Shown here: positions 1 to 11,534 of the stretch, piece after piece | How positions within the stretch are numbered: position 1 is the first letter of the stretch | Layout of the letters: every line of letters begins with the position of its first letter | Source: Ciona intestinalis | Taxonomy: Eukaryota; Chordata; Ascidiacea; Phlebobranchia; Cionidae | Reading direction: 5' to 3' | DNA: 64,000 nucleotides | Assembly (NCBI RefSeq): GCF_000224145.3 | Contig: NC_020171.2 | Span: forward strand, 1,495,008-1,559,007 | The notes under the pieces: model-generated | The model's input: the letters and a program-made list of their open reading frames with translations, nothing else | Database searches by the model: none | Told to the model about the DNA's origin: nothing | Made by a program: the position numbers and the translations under genes

Positions 1-1295
1 CTTGCAAGACAAGGTAATATTAACGCTTCAATGTCCCAAATAACTTTTAAACTAAGCGCCTTACGCACAAATTTGGGTTTGAATGAATTTATCCGTGAAT
101 GTAATTGATAAAGCTTTTACTGTACATGTGTACTGTTTGGTCCTGTTCGTCCAATTTGTTAGACTACACAAGAATTCTCTCCGAATTCCACGCTTTTTGC
201 CGTTTTAATAATTACAAGGCAAGCGCAGTGCGTCTGGCGGCGGCGGCGGCGTGTGCAAATTACGCCTTCTTTCAAACGGGACGAAAACAGTTCTACTGGT
301 CTGCTGTTAGGCTGTTACAGTTTAGCTTCTTAGGATGTTTGCGCTTAATTTAAACCATGTATAATTGTTTGTAATGACCGTGTTAGTAAGGATAAGGATT
401 GATTAATTGCTGTTTTGAGTCTGAAATTTGCCTTTACTTCTGCTTTATCAAGGGTATATAGATAACAGAGCTATTATTGTAGCCTAATTCAGCGACAGTG
501 TTACATTTAGCACCTGCTTTTATGTTTGCCATTAGAAAATAAAGCATATTTTTTTTATGCCTCGGTTTCCAGGCTCCAATGGTCCAATACCCAATAAACC
601 AGTTGTCATTGGCAATGGAACATGTTGGAATACTGTTTTCAAACACGTATTTGACAGGTTACATGAGCAAATACAGCTGGTAGTTTGTATTTTGTTTATT
701 TTTCAACAGAAACCATGTAAGTACACGTGTACCATAACGTGTGGGCCAGGTCGTAAAATTAAAATGTCTGATTGTAGCGCCACCTAGCAGTTGAAACCCA
801 GCTCTCTTCAAGTATGAAGATTTGGCTGGAGGAAATACAAAACAATAGAGGTTTGCTTTTACTTTTTTTGTATCCAGTTACTGTTTGTGCTAAAACAAAA
901 CTATGTTGAAATGATTTTACACGTTTTTTGTTATTTTTTTATAAATATCTTAGTATTATTGATCGTTTACTGCCAGACTGCTTTATGCTGGGGGAAATAG
1001 ATATACGGTCGGCTTGCTTTTAAATTACTGTAACTGATTAATATTCCTATTAGAATCACTCGCTCGGGTATACACGTTTTAATATTTAACACATATCTTG
1101 GTAGCCTACAAACAGTGAAAGATATATTTTAAGATTTCAATTAGAAATTACGCATTGTTTAAAAAAATCTCAAATGCTGACTAAATGTCGAATCTAAAAA
1201 GAAAACATCGTATACGTTTTGGAGGAAATTTTATATTTTAACATGAATTGCCTTTTCGTTTTAACCTAAATACTTATATCTGCGATGTAGCCTAC
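1..1295. other. No gene recognised (left edge)
   Basis: AT-rich sequence with short random open frames only. None shows a domain, a convincing splice pattern or codon periodicity that I can recognise. A run of GGC triplets lies near 238-250. I see nothing further that I can support. Confidence 0.5.
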
Positions 1296-1690
1296 TTCTA
1301 TTCTATATGGGTGAGGTTCTTGTCAAAGACTTGGGATTTGGCCAGATTTGTCCCATTATACCCCAACACCCAAGCTGCTTTCATGTTCCTATATCCTAAT
1401 TGATTTATTTAACAATATCAAGTAGTGGGTTCAATGCTCGTCGCTGCTACCATTGTGGGCGTATGTGTCCTTGGGCAAGACACTTAACGGCAATTGCTCC
1501 AACCCAGTGGCCACTAATGGGTTGTCCAAATTATCAGCCATACATAAAAAAATGAAAAAATCCAAAAAAAATAATCACCCACAAAGTAACATACTTGGTA
1601 ACTCGTAAGCTGGCACGAGGTGTTAAACCCGTGGGATAACGACTGTCGTTTTCCGGCCACGCGAGGATAAAGTAAGTTACATTCATTCAT
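1296..1690 (+). repeat. Composite dispersed repeat (SINE-like), near full length
   Basis: This is the most complete copy in the window of a repeat whose pieces recur many times. In order it has a block with a 'tattctat...gggtgaggt' start, a block reading 'caattgctccaacccagtgg', a block with 'cacccacaaagtaacat', and a tail 'ggcacgaggtgt...ataacgactgtcgtt...gcgaggataaa' ending in 'ttacattcattcat'. Tail-only or middle-only copies occur at 2030-2160, 6150-6420, 25370-26000, 31360-31420, 35740-35840, 54700-54890 and 59500-59580. Modular order and independent truncation suggest a composite SINE or non-autonomous element. Ciona repeats of this kind have been described, but I cannot assign a family name from sequence alone. 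Confidence 0.65.
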
Positions 1691-2029
1691 ACATTCAAAT
1701 CGTGTTATTTTCAGTTAAACGTCCAACATGTCGTAGCTACAATACCAGCGTGCAAAAAGCTATGGAAAAGACATGAAAATTAAGGGACAATATTCGTAAA
1801 GATACCGGTAAGGTGTTTGCTTTATCGTGACATAAATTTACTTTTTGAATACAGTAACAAAGGACCCGAATTATTAAAACGGCGAAATGAAGGGAATTCG
1901 CAGCAAAACGATAGTCGTTAAAACACGTTATGGATAAAAACGACTAACGTTACCCCGCTGCGCGAGGATAAATATATTTCATGAATACGCTCTTGTATAT
2001 AAAACAAAACACCCGTTTTACAACTACTG

Positions 2030-2160
2030 TCGTTGCCACGCGGGCATAAATAGGTTACGTTCGTTTATTAATTCCCTGGTGCATATGAAGCAAAATCCCT
2101 GTGTAATAACGACTGTCGTTGGCCAGCCACGCAATGATAAATAGTAACATTCATTCATTT
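2030..2160 (+). repeat. Two partial tails of the composite repeat
   Basis: Two successive degraded copies of the tail module seen complete at 1600-1690 ('acgactgtcgttg', then a GC-rich 'cgcg/cgca' stretch, 'gataaat', 'cattcatt'). They lie just upstream of the plus-strand tRNA gene. Confidence 0.5.
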
Positions 2161-2241
2161 GTACCACAAATCGCGGATTCAGAATTCAAAATCAGATCCA
2201 GACAAATTGTATTCAAAACGCGGACGAGATTGAAACGTGGC

Positions 2242-2314
2242 GGCCGCATGGCCTAATGGATATGGCGTCTGACTTCGAATCAGAAGATTGAGGGTTCGAG
2301 TCCCCCTGTGGTCA
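2242..2314 (+). tRNA. tRNA-Arg (anticodon TCG), D-stem mismatch
   Basis: A 73-nt cloverleaf can be folded. The acceptor GGCCGCA pairs with TGTGGTC allowing G-U, followed by discriminator A. The anticodon arm CTGAC-TTCGAAT-CAG carries anticodon TCG (Arg), and the T arm carries GGTTCGAGTCC. There is no intron. A T-run that can terminate pol III begins at about 2316. Compared with the minus-strand copy at 3003-3075 it differs by one base in the D arm (A22 to T), which turns the T13-A22 pair into a T-T mismatch. The gene may still be functional but is the weaker of the pair. Confidence 0.92.
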
Positions 2315-3002
2315 CATTTTTTGTTAAATTTTGTTTTAAACTCAAAAAAGCTATACTGGTTAAGAATTTGCATTATTACAGCTATTGAGTTTGTATAACA
2401 AACGTCTTGCATACTAAAGAGTGATATTTTTATAACTAAACCGTAACTTAGGGCTAAAAACAGCGACCGCTGAGCTAAAATAATAGCAAAATCATTTTAA
2501 AATATTATAAAGTGATTTTACAAAATAACTTTATTAACTGTTTGGGAATTTCTGTTTCAGTTAGTTACGTTATCTAAACAGTATCTAAAAAGATACGCTA
2601 CTCGCTGTCCATAAGGTATTTAGTTTCTAAAACACTATATTTGACGTCGTCATATAGCCTACGTGAAGGTTTTAAAGGATAATAAGTATTGAACATATTA
2701 CGAAACATAATTTAATCGATATGAATCCGAATCCAGATTTCGTTAAAAAACTTTTATTCGGCTTTAGCAAAATGGGTCTATTTATTCAAACAGTTCGATC
2801 GTTTTAATAATGTGTGCATACTATATACAATGTTTTATTCCAATAGAGAAGCAAATTTGGTTTTAAGTATTTTTATTTTGTAACTTTGTACACACCTAAA
2901 ATCATTCAAAAAATAGTAGTGGTACAGTTATTGTTTTTGGTATATGTTGTAAAACAAACTAAATTCATTAAGAATAAATTCTCAAAGCGAGACGAAAAAG
3001 TG

Positions 3003-3075
3003 TGACCACAGGGGGACTCGAACCCTCAATCTTCTGATTCGAAGTCAGACGCCTTATCCATTAGGCCATGCGGCC
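3003..3075 (-). tRNA. tRNA-Arg (anticodon TCG)
   Basis: On the minus strand the same 73-nt tRNA-Arg(TCG) reads with an intact D stem (GCCT...AGGC), anticodon loop CTTCGAA, T arm GGTTCGAGTCC and discriminator A. A T-run follows the 3' end on the minus strand (the plus-strand aaaaa near 2995). It faces the plus-strand copy tail to tail, about 690 bp apart. The two copies share the 5' flank 'cgtggc' before the mature end, which points to an inverted duplication. Confidence 0.94.
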
Positions 3076-3905
3076 GCCACGAATGTATGTTCCGAAGTGG
3101 CGCTTATATCTGGTGGTTATTTGTAAAAAGACATCCGCGTAAAACGTGTTTGTGTTTTGATTTTGTCGTGTTTTATTACGAGTTTTCTAACTATACAGAA
3201 TGTGTGCGTGCGCCATAGCTTAGACATTATTTTGATGAACGTTTTTTTACAATTAATTGAACAGAACGTTTATATCAGCGTGCAAAAGGCTATATCAAAA
3301 TGCTTTCGGATATACAACAGATTACAACAACACTTATAGTATATATAGTGCAACCCATTTGGAAAATGAATTTATATCTGATTGCAATTCGGTTCGAGGC
3401 AATTTCGATTCTCGCATGAATGAATATATCCGCAAGATTAGCATGTTACACATGTTTTGGCGCCGAACGATTACCACAAACGCAACAATTAGTAAAATTT
3501 AATCACCGCGCCTATGCAGCACGATCGGTACAACATCGGAAATGAGTTAAATCCAAGATTACGAGCGTATTTTAGTAAATTCGGCGCCGTAACGGTCAAA
3601 CGGGTCTCGTTTGCGGATTACTGTTTTGTATTTCCGAATTAACAAGTGCATTACCGTTAATATCTATTGTTTAATGTACAAATATGGCTTACCAGCCTTG
3701 CGACTTAAGAACAATGATATGATTCTATATTTCGGAAATCGAGCCGTCTTTTTCACAGCCATTTTGGCACCAGTACAATAAGTCAGCCTAAATGACCACT
3801 GGCCCAATGATATATGTTTTCCTAAAGAAGTCTTTTGGAGATTATCTCATGTAAGCTTTTTGTATCTTTTGTAATTTCCAAATCGCCACAAAAGCTAACA
3901 TAAAG

Positions 3906-4100
3906 TACGGTGGGGTAAAATGGGAAACTGTTAGCACATATTATCTCATTCCTCCAAATCGTATTTTAACAATTAACAACGCCCTTTTATAGTCGTGAGG
4001 ATACGGGTATATAATTCTGCAAATATTCTTCGTTTACTACCAAATGGGACGATAAAACAAAATGAAAACTTGTACCATCTTGCCCCAACGTACATATTGC
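3906..4100. mobile_element. Degenerate ~190-bp MITE copy
   Basis: It starts 'ggtggggtaaaatggga' and ends 'taccatcttgccccaac'. Between them are the family's internal markers: 'acaattaacaacg', 'gtcgtgaggatacgg' and 'gtttactaccaaatgggacg'. The terminal inverted repeats are decayed. Confidence 0.6.
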
Positions 4101-6149
4101 TCGGTGCCCGAACGTCTACTAGTATATATCTCATTGAAACAGTTATTTTATCATTTGTTTATCATAAGATAGAGTTAAAATGCCACCAAATTCAAAAATT
4201 CCGATATACCGTACGATTCGAGCTCTCAACTCAAACTTTACTACGTTTTCTTGTTTTGTAAACACGTCAGTACCAGTCCATACCAGTTTGAGCTATTTTT
4301 GTAATTGCCGAATCGGACACGCATTTTTTGGCGAATTCACTTTTCGATGTCGGGACTAACTCTTTGTAGCCACGCAGGTGGTATTGCGGTGATCGTGCGT
4401 CACCTTAAAGTGGATCAATGCTACGTCATGGCACGTGACAGTTTGATTGACAGGTAGGGAAGAGGTGTTAGATAACGTCCTTTTTAGGAACAGGTGTATG
4501 AAAAACCAGGTGCAATACGGCGCTACAAACTTATGCGCACACGATACAGTGTGCGTTTACCAAAACTCAGATTATGCTACTGTTACAGTACAGAATGAAA
4601 AAATTATAATTCGAAAAATAAAATTCCGCGAAATTTTATAGCGACTGCGTGACACGGCATTAAAATGCAGACAACGACATATTTCTTTGCTTAATTTAGT
4701 GTTTTTACATTGTTATTATCTTCAAACTAGATACAATTTTTAAAAAATCTTACTAATTTTTTTTTTTTTTTTCAGATTTATTAATGAATCTCAGAACTTT
4801 AACTTTGTGGCCGCGAGGTGGCGATAAGGAGCAACCAATACAAACGCTTCAGCCTTCTATTAGCCATGTGAGTCTTAAATACCAAATATATTTAACATAA
4901 TATAAATATTATTTGTCTCATAGAATACAGAACGAATATTAAATTGTTTTATGTCGTATATTTCAATAATAATTTATTACAAATTTATCAACAAACCCAA
5001 ATATTATATTGGTTTTAATATTTTACGAGCGTGGTTACTAAAAAATAAGAAGTTAAAACTATTCAGTTCAAAATAACATATTGTCTGTTTCCGCATACAT
5101 GCAATATGCACGCGTTCATTATAATATCAAGTTTTACCAATTTCCGTAAATTTTTAATGGAACAGTGTAATTAACCCGACTATATTACCGTTTTCCGATC
5201 GCATTGTTACGTCACAATAAAACCGCGGTGTGTTCTGCGAAGTTAGGAAGTATCTCATTACGTCATAATCGTCGGATAGTTTTGATTGTTTTATCATAAT
5301 GCGGACTAAGTAGTCCATTACTACACCGACGTAATCGCCACTTTGTGACGTCACAATACCGCACCAGATCAATGACGTCATCAAAGGGGAAACTCGGAAG
5401 TAATAAGTGACGAAATCAAAGGCGGAATTATGACGTTTTCGCTTTTGATTGTTACGTACGTGGGAAAGAGCAAACGAATCGGGAAACGTTTTGCTATCGT
5501 AGATTGTGACGAAATAATGAAATAGATTGTGACGTCATGATGATTTTTATCTCCGAATAAACGGAATCGAGTTATCAGCACACGCGTCACGAACATTGTT
5601 TACCAACTGAATACAATTGTTAAGTTATTTAAATAAATTTTAATCACCTTAAACCGAGCTGAATTACACGCCGATCAAACATATATTATTTGTTTTACTT
5701 TGTCGTTACATTTGTACTTGCTAAAGCAAATTCGCTTTAAAAAACGGCCCTTCTGAAAGCTTTGACTGGTAAATGACATCAAAGCTGCGGCGTTTAAAAG
5801 CTGTTTACTGTTCGTTGTTTAATCGGTACAGTGTTTGGTGTTTATTCTATACTCCAGTCTGGTTTATTTTATTTATTTTACACCGTTTTGGTTAATTTTG
5901 TTGCGTAATTTAAAATCTGGTACACTGTTTGTCCCGTATTTCCCTACCCGCATTACGAGACCTGATTTTACGCTGTGTGACGTCACGCCATATGGCACAA
6001 AATGCAACTTTAAACGAATAAGCAGCGTCCACAAAATACATATCGGGTGTATTGCGTCGCGCTAATTGCTCAGATTTCCGGAAGTATAATATTTCAACCA
6101 ATCTCTGCTTATTAAAACGTTAGATTGACTAATTAGAAACCACGAATAA

Positions 6150-6420
6150 TGTTAATTGCTCCAACCCAGTGGTTCATTAATTATGGGTTGTCTAAAATAA
6201 ATGTTGGCCAACACATTTCAGAAAATTAAGAATTCCAAAGTGTTAATCACCCACAAAGTAACATACGTAGTAGCTCGTAAGCGGGCACGAGGTGTATGAA
6301 ACAGAACACCCGTGTTATAACAACTGCCATCATAGATATCTAAACATATGTTTAGATATCTATGCTGCCATTACTCCGCAATGCGCGGATAAATAAATTA
6401 CATTCATTCGTATTTGCAAA
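6150..6420 (+). repeat. Composite repeat copy carrying a palindromic insertion
   Basis: The modules 'attgctccaacccagtgg', 'cacccacaaagtaacat', 'gggcacgaggtgtatgaaacagaacacccgtgttataac' (described, not quoted in full) and the 'gcgcggataaata...cattcatt' tail are in the usual order. The tail is interrupted by a perfect palindrome at 6331-6364, flanked by a 7-bp direct repeat. Confidence 0.65.
6331..6364. mobile_element. Perfect 34-bp palindrome with 7-bp target duplication
   Basis: The 34 bases equal their own reverse complement, centred on ACATATGT, with arms containing TAGATATCTA. The direct repeat CTGCCAT flanks them at 6324-6330 and 6365-6371. They interrupt a composite-repeat tail that is continuous in other copies, so this is an insertion and not an ancestral part of the repeat. 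It resembles a minimal fold-back element or the footprint of one. Confidence 0.65.
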
Positions 6421-6654
6421 AATGGTGTTTTTATGTCTGTACGGTCCGGGCATAAAGACGACAGATTGCCACGCATGCAGTCGGGATCAATTATTTATAA
6501 ATAATATGAATTATTCACGAGGAATGGCGCTTTCCTGAGCCCCGTGATTTAGGAAAATTTGAGAAAAATCACAAAAATAAATTACGAAGTCGAAAATGGA
6601 GAAATTTTGGGTAATTTTTATCATGAAATATGACATGCGTCCAAATTCGTGTAT

Positions 6655-6836
6655 AGTAGGTTGGGGTAAAGTGGTCCATGTTTTTATTCTATTTGTCGTC
6701 TCATTTAGTAGTAAACAAAGAATATTCACAAAATTATAACTGTATCCTTGCGACTCTAAACAAGCGTTGTTGGTTGTTACAAAACGACCTGGAATTATGG
6801 GATATTTTGTGCTGTACCCATCTTACCCCACGATGC
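6655..6836. mobile_element. Degenerate ~190-bp MITE copy
   Basis: It begins 'tagtaggttggggtaaagtgg' (first 20 bases typical of the family), has 'tttagtagtaaacaaagaat' and 'cacaaaattataac' internally, and ends in 'cccatcttaccccacgatgc'. The inverted termini are recognisable but diverged. Confidence 0.65.
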
Positions 6837-7746
6837 TATAAATTCTGATTAAAAAGCGACAAGTTTGTCAATAGTAATTTGGAGCTTATAATTGACGAAA
6901 CAAAGTAATGGTTCGGTTTATAAATGAAAATAATTGAAATATATACTGGAACATTCTTTATCGATTAGGAGAATGACTTTTGAAAAATATAAATAATTTC
7001 TTTATAAAATCGGGTTGGAAAATAGAAATAAAATAAGACAGTAATGTGCCGGTATACATTTTTTCTATATTGATTAAAATTGAAACGTAAAATAAAATTG
7101 TCAAAACGCAAAGTGGAATACAGCGTAAGACAATAAATGTAATTGGACAGTTACGGCTTAGTTTAATTGCCATAATTTTGTTTACTACCAAATGGAACGG
7201 TAAAGTAGAATAAAGTCCTGGACCATCTTACCCAACCTATACTGTATTTAAAGACGACGTAAATTGGCATGTAGTCGCATTTAAATTCTGAGCAATATTT
7301 TGTGTCTCTCGGCAGCGCGCATGAGGTTCGGCGTATAAGAGAACCGAATGCACTTTCCCACAGAAGAAGCGGTGAATATAATACAGACATAGTAATGTCT
7401 GGTGCCGCAGCAAAATTCCCAGGTTCCCATGCATATGTCCCCGTATACTATCGCCAGACAAGGTAACTTTCCCACTCAAAAAAACGGTGTCCAACCGCGG
7501 TCATGCTTTGTTACGTCCCAGAGTCAAGGTCAGGTATTGGCCCGGTCGTCTGTTCGGTTTTTGAGATTCGTTTCCACTCGGAAAACGCTATTGTTTCATC
7601 GCTATCCATTTGTTTGCTAACGTCTAAGTCGCCGCCCGCATTTGCTGGAAGATTTGCCTTTTTTCTCCGATTTGTGACGTCACAGTGCTTCGGCTGATCT
7701 CTCTGTTTCATCCCGATGCGCCTTTTTCTCTACTTTCTCTCGGAGC

Positions 7747-7753
7747 TATATAA
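7747..7753 (+). promoter_or_regulatory. TATA box, likely neurogenin core promoter
   Basis: TATATAA in the context 'gagctatataagcagatc'. Transcription would start about 30 bp downstream, near 7780. The first neurogenin codon is at 8092. A strong splice acceptor (tttcatttcag, ending 8049) lies 42 nt before that ATG, so the leader is either cis-spliced or trans-spliced. An exact TGACGTCA sits 65 bp upstream at 7675. Assignment to neurogenin is by proximity. Confidence 0.55.
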
Positions 7754-8091
7754 GCAGATCGTAATTTCTACTTTCACTATAATCTGTTTTGGTTCTACAG
7801 AGCCCAGTGGCTCATATTTGCAGAATGCATTCGCAGCATTTCTGGCAAATATTTCGTATTAACAAAACCTGTCAGGCCAGGGCTTTTTGCAAAAGGCATT
7901 GTGACATATATTTTGTATATGTCAAACTCTAGCTAAAGTTTAAAGTTATTCAAAACTATTTTAGGAAAGTACGGAGAGCAGAATACCATATTTTATTGCT
8001 AAAATTTCTTTTTCTTCAGAAACTTAACAAATATCTTATTTCATTTCAGATTTCAATCTTGATATTATAAAAATTTTGCTCTTGCTACAAA

Positions 8092-9771
8092 ATGTTGGAT
8101 TTTTCTTCAAATAAGTCGGAACAAGGTTACGCCATATTTTCTTCTGTTGTTCCGACAAGCATTGGGACATCGGGCGCACAAAAAAACGACGGCGGGCCCG
8201 CCATGCATTCGAAGCAGGGGACGGTCGCTTATAACGTCGCAGCCGGGAATGCACAATATACTGATTTAGGAAAGACCTCACAAGACGTAATGGTAAGAAA
8301 TAAACCAGTTAAATATTAAGTTATTTTTTAACTGTTTGGTGGCTCATTTTGGTATGACTGAAGTTATATTAAAATTCATACATTTTTTTATATTTTTTAA
8401 AGATTTTTTTACGATAGTTTAGTTTTTACAATATTTTAACGGTATGATTTTACAGGATCTCTTCCAAAAAGACACAGTCAACAGTAACAACAACAACAAC
8501 AATAACGACAAAACAGAAAAGCCAAAAAAGAAGCGCAGACGCGAAAGAAGTCCAGTGACAATTAACAAGTTAAAAAAGATTCGACGATCAAAAGCTAATG
8601 ACAGAGAACGAAACCGAATGCATGGTCTTAATGACGCACTAGAAGAATTAAGGTAAGATGCGAATTTTTTGAACATTTTTAATTAAAATGTTATCATTAA
8701 AAAATTTCTACAGAAAAGTAGCAAAAAGCGTTTTCAAATTATTGCCAAAATGATAAAAGAAATAATTTCAAAAGTTTAAATCAAAACTAAATGATTTCTT
8801 TTCTTACAGACATGTTTTGCCGACCTACCCCGACGAGACCAAATTAACAAAAATCGAAACCTTGCGATTCGCATACAATTATATTTGGTGTTTGAGTGAA
8901 ATGTTAAAAAATGGAACAGCGGGAAATAGTTTTGGTAAGTTTGCTAACCAATACGTTAAAGTTGATCTACCAAAATTGTTTTTTTGGGGGGGTTAGCTTT
9001 TTCGTATTATAAACACTTTTTAAAAATTCTGAAACATATTTTTAACATTTTAATTTTTTAACAGATGCAAAATCCGCCGCTCAAGAAATGATGTCATCAG
9101 TTCTGACGTCATCTCAAGTAGGCACCGAAAACTTCCCAACCGCGCCCACGGCATTTCAAAACTTCGCCCCCTCCAATGACGTCACAGCTACGTCATACCA
9201 GCAGCCTGGGCAATACTACCAGCAATACCCAAACCAGCAACAATATCGACCAAATCGTGACGTCATGCAGCCTACTGTGACGTCACTGGAAATCCCCGAC
9301 GACCTAGAAAGCATCCAAGCTCCTTTTATGTCGTCACAATCTGACTTTGTTCTGGAGCAAGTGGTCACAAACCAAGCTAACCAAGGAAACGAGATTTTCT
9401 TTCAAAATCAACAGATACCAAACAACAATAATAACAACAACAACAGCAACAACAACAACAACAATGTTCAAGCAGTTTTGCCGTCGATTTCGAACTCGTT
9501 GTTGGCTAGAAGAAACATCTCGTCTCCAATGACGTTACCCAGCAATGGACAAGTCCAATTTCAGGCCCCCATTTCACCTCCATTTTCTGGGAATTCCCCG
9601 ACGTGCCCCAGCCCCATGTACCCAGTTGCACAGCCCAACTTTTACATGCCGCCGACCCCAAGCGATTGTGGAAGTATGGCGGGATCGTCGCCCTTCAATA
9701 GCCCGCAGAAGCAACTTCCTTCTCCCGATGTACCATACATGCCAAACTACTCCATGCATTTACTCCGATAA
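8092..9771 (+). CDS. NEUROG: Neurogenin-family bHLH transcription factor
   Basis: Exons 8092-8292, 8456-8652, 8810-8934 and 9065-9771 join in phase (GT-AG throughout) to 409 aa. The bHLH spans about residues 110-165: a basic region with [20 protein letters not shown], then after the loop [20 protein letters not shown]. These are hallmark residues of the neurogenin/NeuroD class and fit neurogenin best. A basic stretch KKKRRRE (91-97) precedes it and may be a nuclear localisation signal. Polyasparagine tracts occur in exon 2 and exon 4. The last exon encodes a low-complexity Gln/Asn/Pro/Ser tail typical of activation domains. Family role: proneural DNA-binding factor acting with E proteins at E-boxes. 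An oddity is that four exact TGACGTCA palindromes are used as codons in exon 4. The start is the first ATG after a 5' acceptor and has no in-frame rival. Class certain; orthology to neurogenin as opposed to NeuroD very likely. Confidence 0.93.
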
Positions 9772-10613
9772 GGAAAATCTATAAACATTCCCTATTATGG
9801 CTTCAAAACGCCAAAATTCATTCTATTTCATTTGTACGCTCTTTTAGGCGAAATTTTCATTTTCCTTACTGCCTTTTATTACCATTATAAATTGTCCGCC
9901 AAACGTATCGTGCCAACTTTCTTTTGAATGTTTATTTCTTACACCTGTGTTCTTAAATAGAACTTCCCACAAACCTAAACTTAAGTGTTTTTTCTACAAA
10001 CCAGTCAAAGCCAAAAATGTCTCAAACTCCTGTGGAAGCCCTCACTAAAACGTCACTTTAGGCGCTTTCTGCCTTCCAATCTCAAAAGCGCAGCATAGCT
10101 CGCGCGCCAAAGTTATTTTATCAGCGCAAAGCGTTGATTACCTGTAAGCGCTTGCACCTTATTGGCTGTAACCTCTAGCTTGTTCATTGTAGTTCAGTTA
10201 GTTTTAGTTGTATAGAACGGTAACTGCAGTTTAGTATTGCTAAAAGTTTAGTTCGAAGTAGGTCATTAATGTTACAATTAAAGGAAGCAGAATTTAACTG
10301 ATAGATTTAAAGTTGTGTTTAATGTTTTAAAATAGACTGTTTACACAAAACTAAAGTGTAATTGCAAGCTAAATTTCTTACAACAGTATTTTGGTCTTTA
10401 ATAAGGATTCATGTAGTAGTACTTTACTCATTTACCAGTTACATTTAGCAACGTTGTATATACCTATATCGTTTAGTATAGTTGCGCATCTAACGTTACC
10501 TGTTTTATTCTATTTAGCGTAATTGCTACATTACTACTGTACAGTCTGTATGCTATGAAGACATGGACAAATTCACAGCGGAGCTCTTTCAAGGTACCCG
10601 GTTTTACTATATT

Positions 10614-10800
10614 GTAGTAGGGCGAGGAAGATGGGACACCTTTTCATTCCATTTTACCGTTCCATTTATTAGTAAACAAAGAGTATTTATCTAATTTATA
10701 TAACTATACTCTCACGATTGTAAGGGCGTTATTTTAAAAACTCAGTTAGGAAATATGGAATATTATGCGTTAACGGTATTAATCTCACCCCAGAGTACTA
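10614..10800. mobile_element. ~190-bp MITE, right end decayed
   Basis: It begins 'tagtagggcgaggaagatgg' with 'gacacctttt', has 'ttagtaaacaaagagtattt' inside and ends in a worn 'ctcaccccagagtac'. Confidence 0.65.
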
Positions 10801-11035
10801 ATTGTATGAAGAACATTTTGCATATAAAATCGACAGAGGGCATAGTATTTTGTTGTGCTAAAAGAAATTTGACTGTATACGAAAACAATAAGGCAAAACA
10901 AACGACCGTTATCTTATGTTGACGTAATTTGCGCGCTCGGCTGGGTTTTGTTTGGTAGTTTTCATTTCCGAATAAGGAATTGTGTTTTTTACAATTTGCT
11001 TTTTTGTGGAGTAGGCTGTTTACTGTTGAAATATG

Positions 11036-11153
11036 CACAAACCGCAGATCAGAAATGTATATGGCGGATAAATTGGTTTAAAACGGAACCTGTCGTAAAA
11101 ATTGGTATGAGCTTTAAAAGTAATTTTTAGATATCTATGATCTGCGGTTTGTG
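11036..11153. repeat. 118-bp inverted-repeat unit with 16-bp perfect arms
   Basis: The left arm CACAAACCGCAGATCA (11036-11051) is the exact reverse complement of 11138-11153. The loop has no obvious coding potential. The right arm is preceded by TAGATATCTA, the same 10-mer found in the palindrome at 6331. It may be a small non-autonomous element or a hairpin transcript. No target duplication was identified. Confidence 0.5.
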
Positions 11154-11534
11154 GATATTTCAACCTTAATATTGTTGGAACACGATGAAGGCGCTTTAGC
11201 CGTGAAAAGCTATTTCTAGTCGCGGATGAATTCGCCAGGCCACGCGAGTCTTTCGCTCCTAACGCAATCAGAGAACGAACACCGACGCAGCGCTCCGCGG
11301 GGGGTCGACGCTGCTCGGCCGGTCGATTTATCTTTTTATCCCGATCCCTTTAAACATTAAAACCAGCGTCTGTAACGAGATAATAGGCAAAGGTCGAATT
11401 TTAGGGTTGGCACGCCAGACACGTATCGGGCCGTATTAAGGCAACGGTTTTCAAACTTAAAACTACTGGCCTATTAGAAATTTAAATTTAAGCCAAAAAA
11501 TATACCAAAACTGTAAAAAATAAAAAACGTAATA

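Larger units (their letters stand above)
3100..7740. other. Gene-free upstream region of the neurogenin gene
   Basis: No exon recognised. Contents: degenerate copies of the ~190-bp MITE at 3906-4100, 6655-6836 and 7163-7243, a composite-repeat tail at 6150-6420, and several exact TGACGTCA palindromes (5346, 5373, 5530, 5978, 7675). The stretch is a candidate cis-regulatory region for the downstream bHLH gene by position only. Confidence 0.5.

Noticed and set aside
105..353. 82-aa plus-strand open frame at the left edge
   Set aside because: No domain, no splice context and no conservation argument. Its length is expected by chance.
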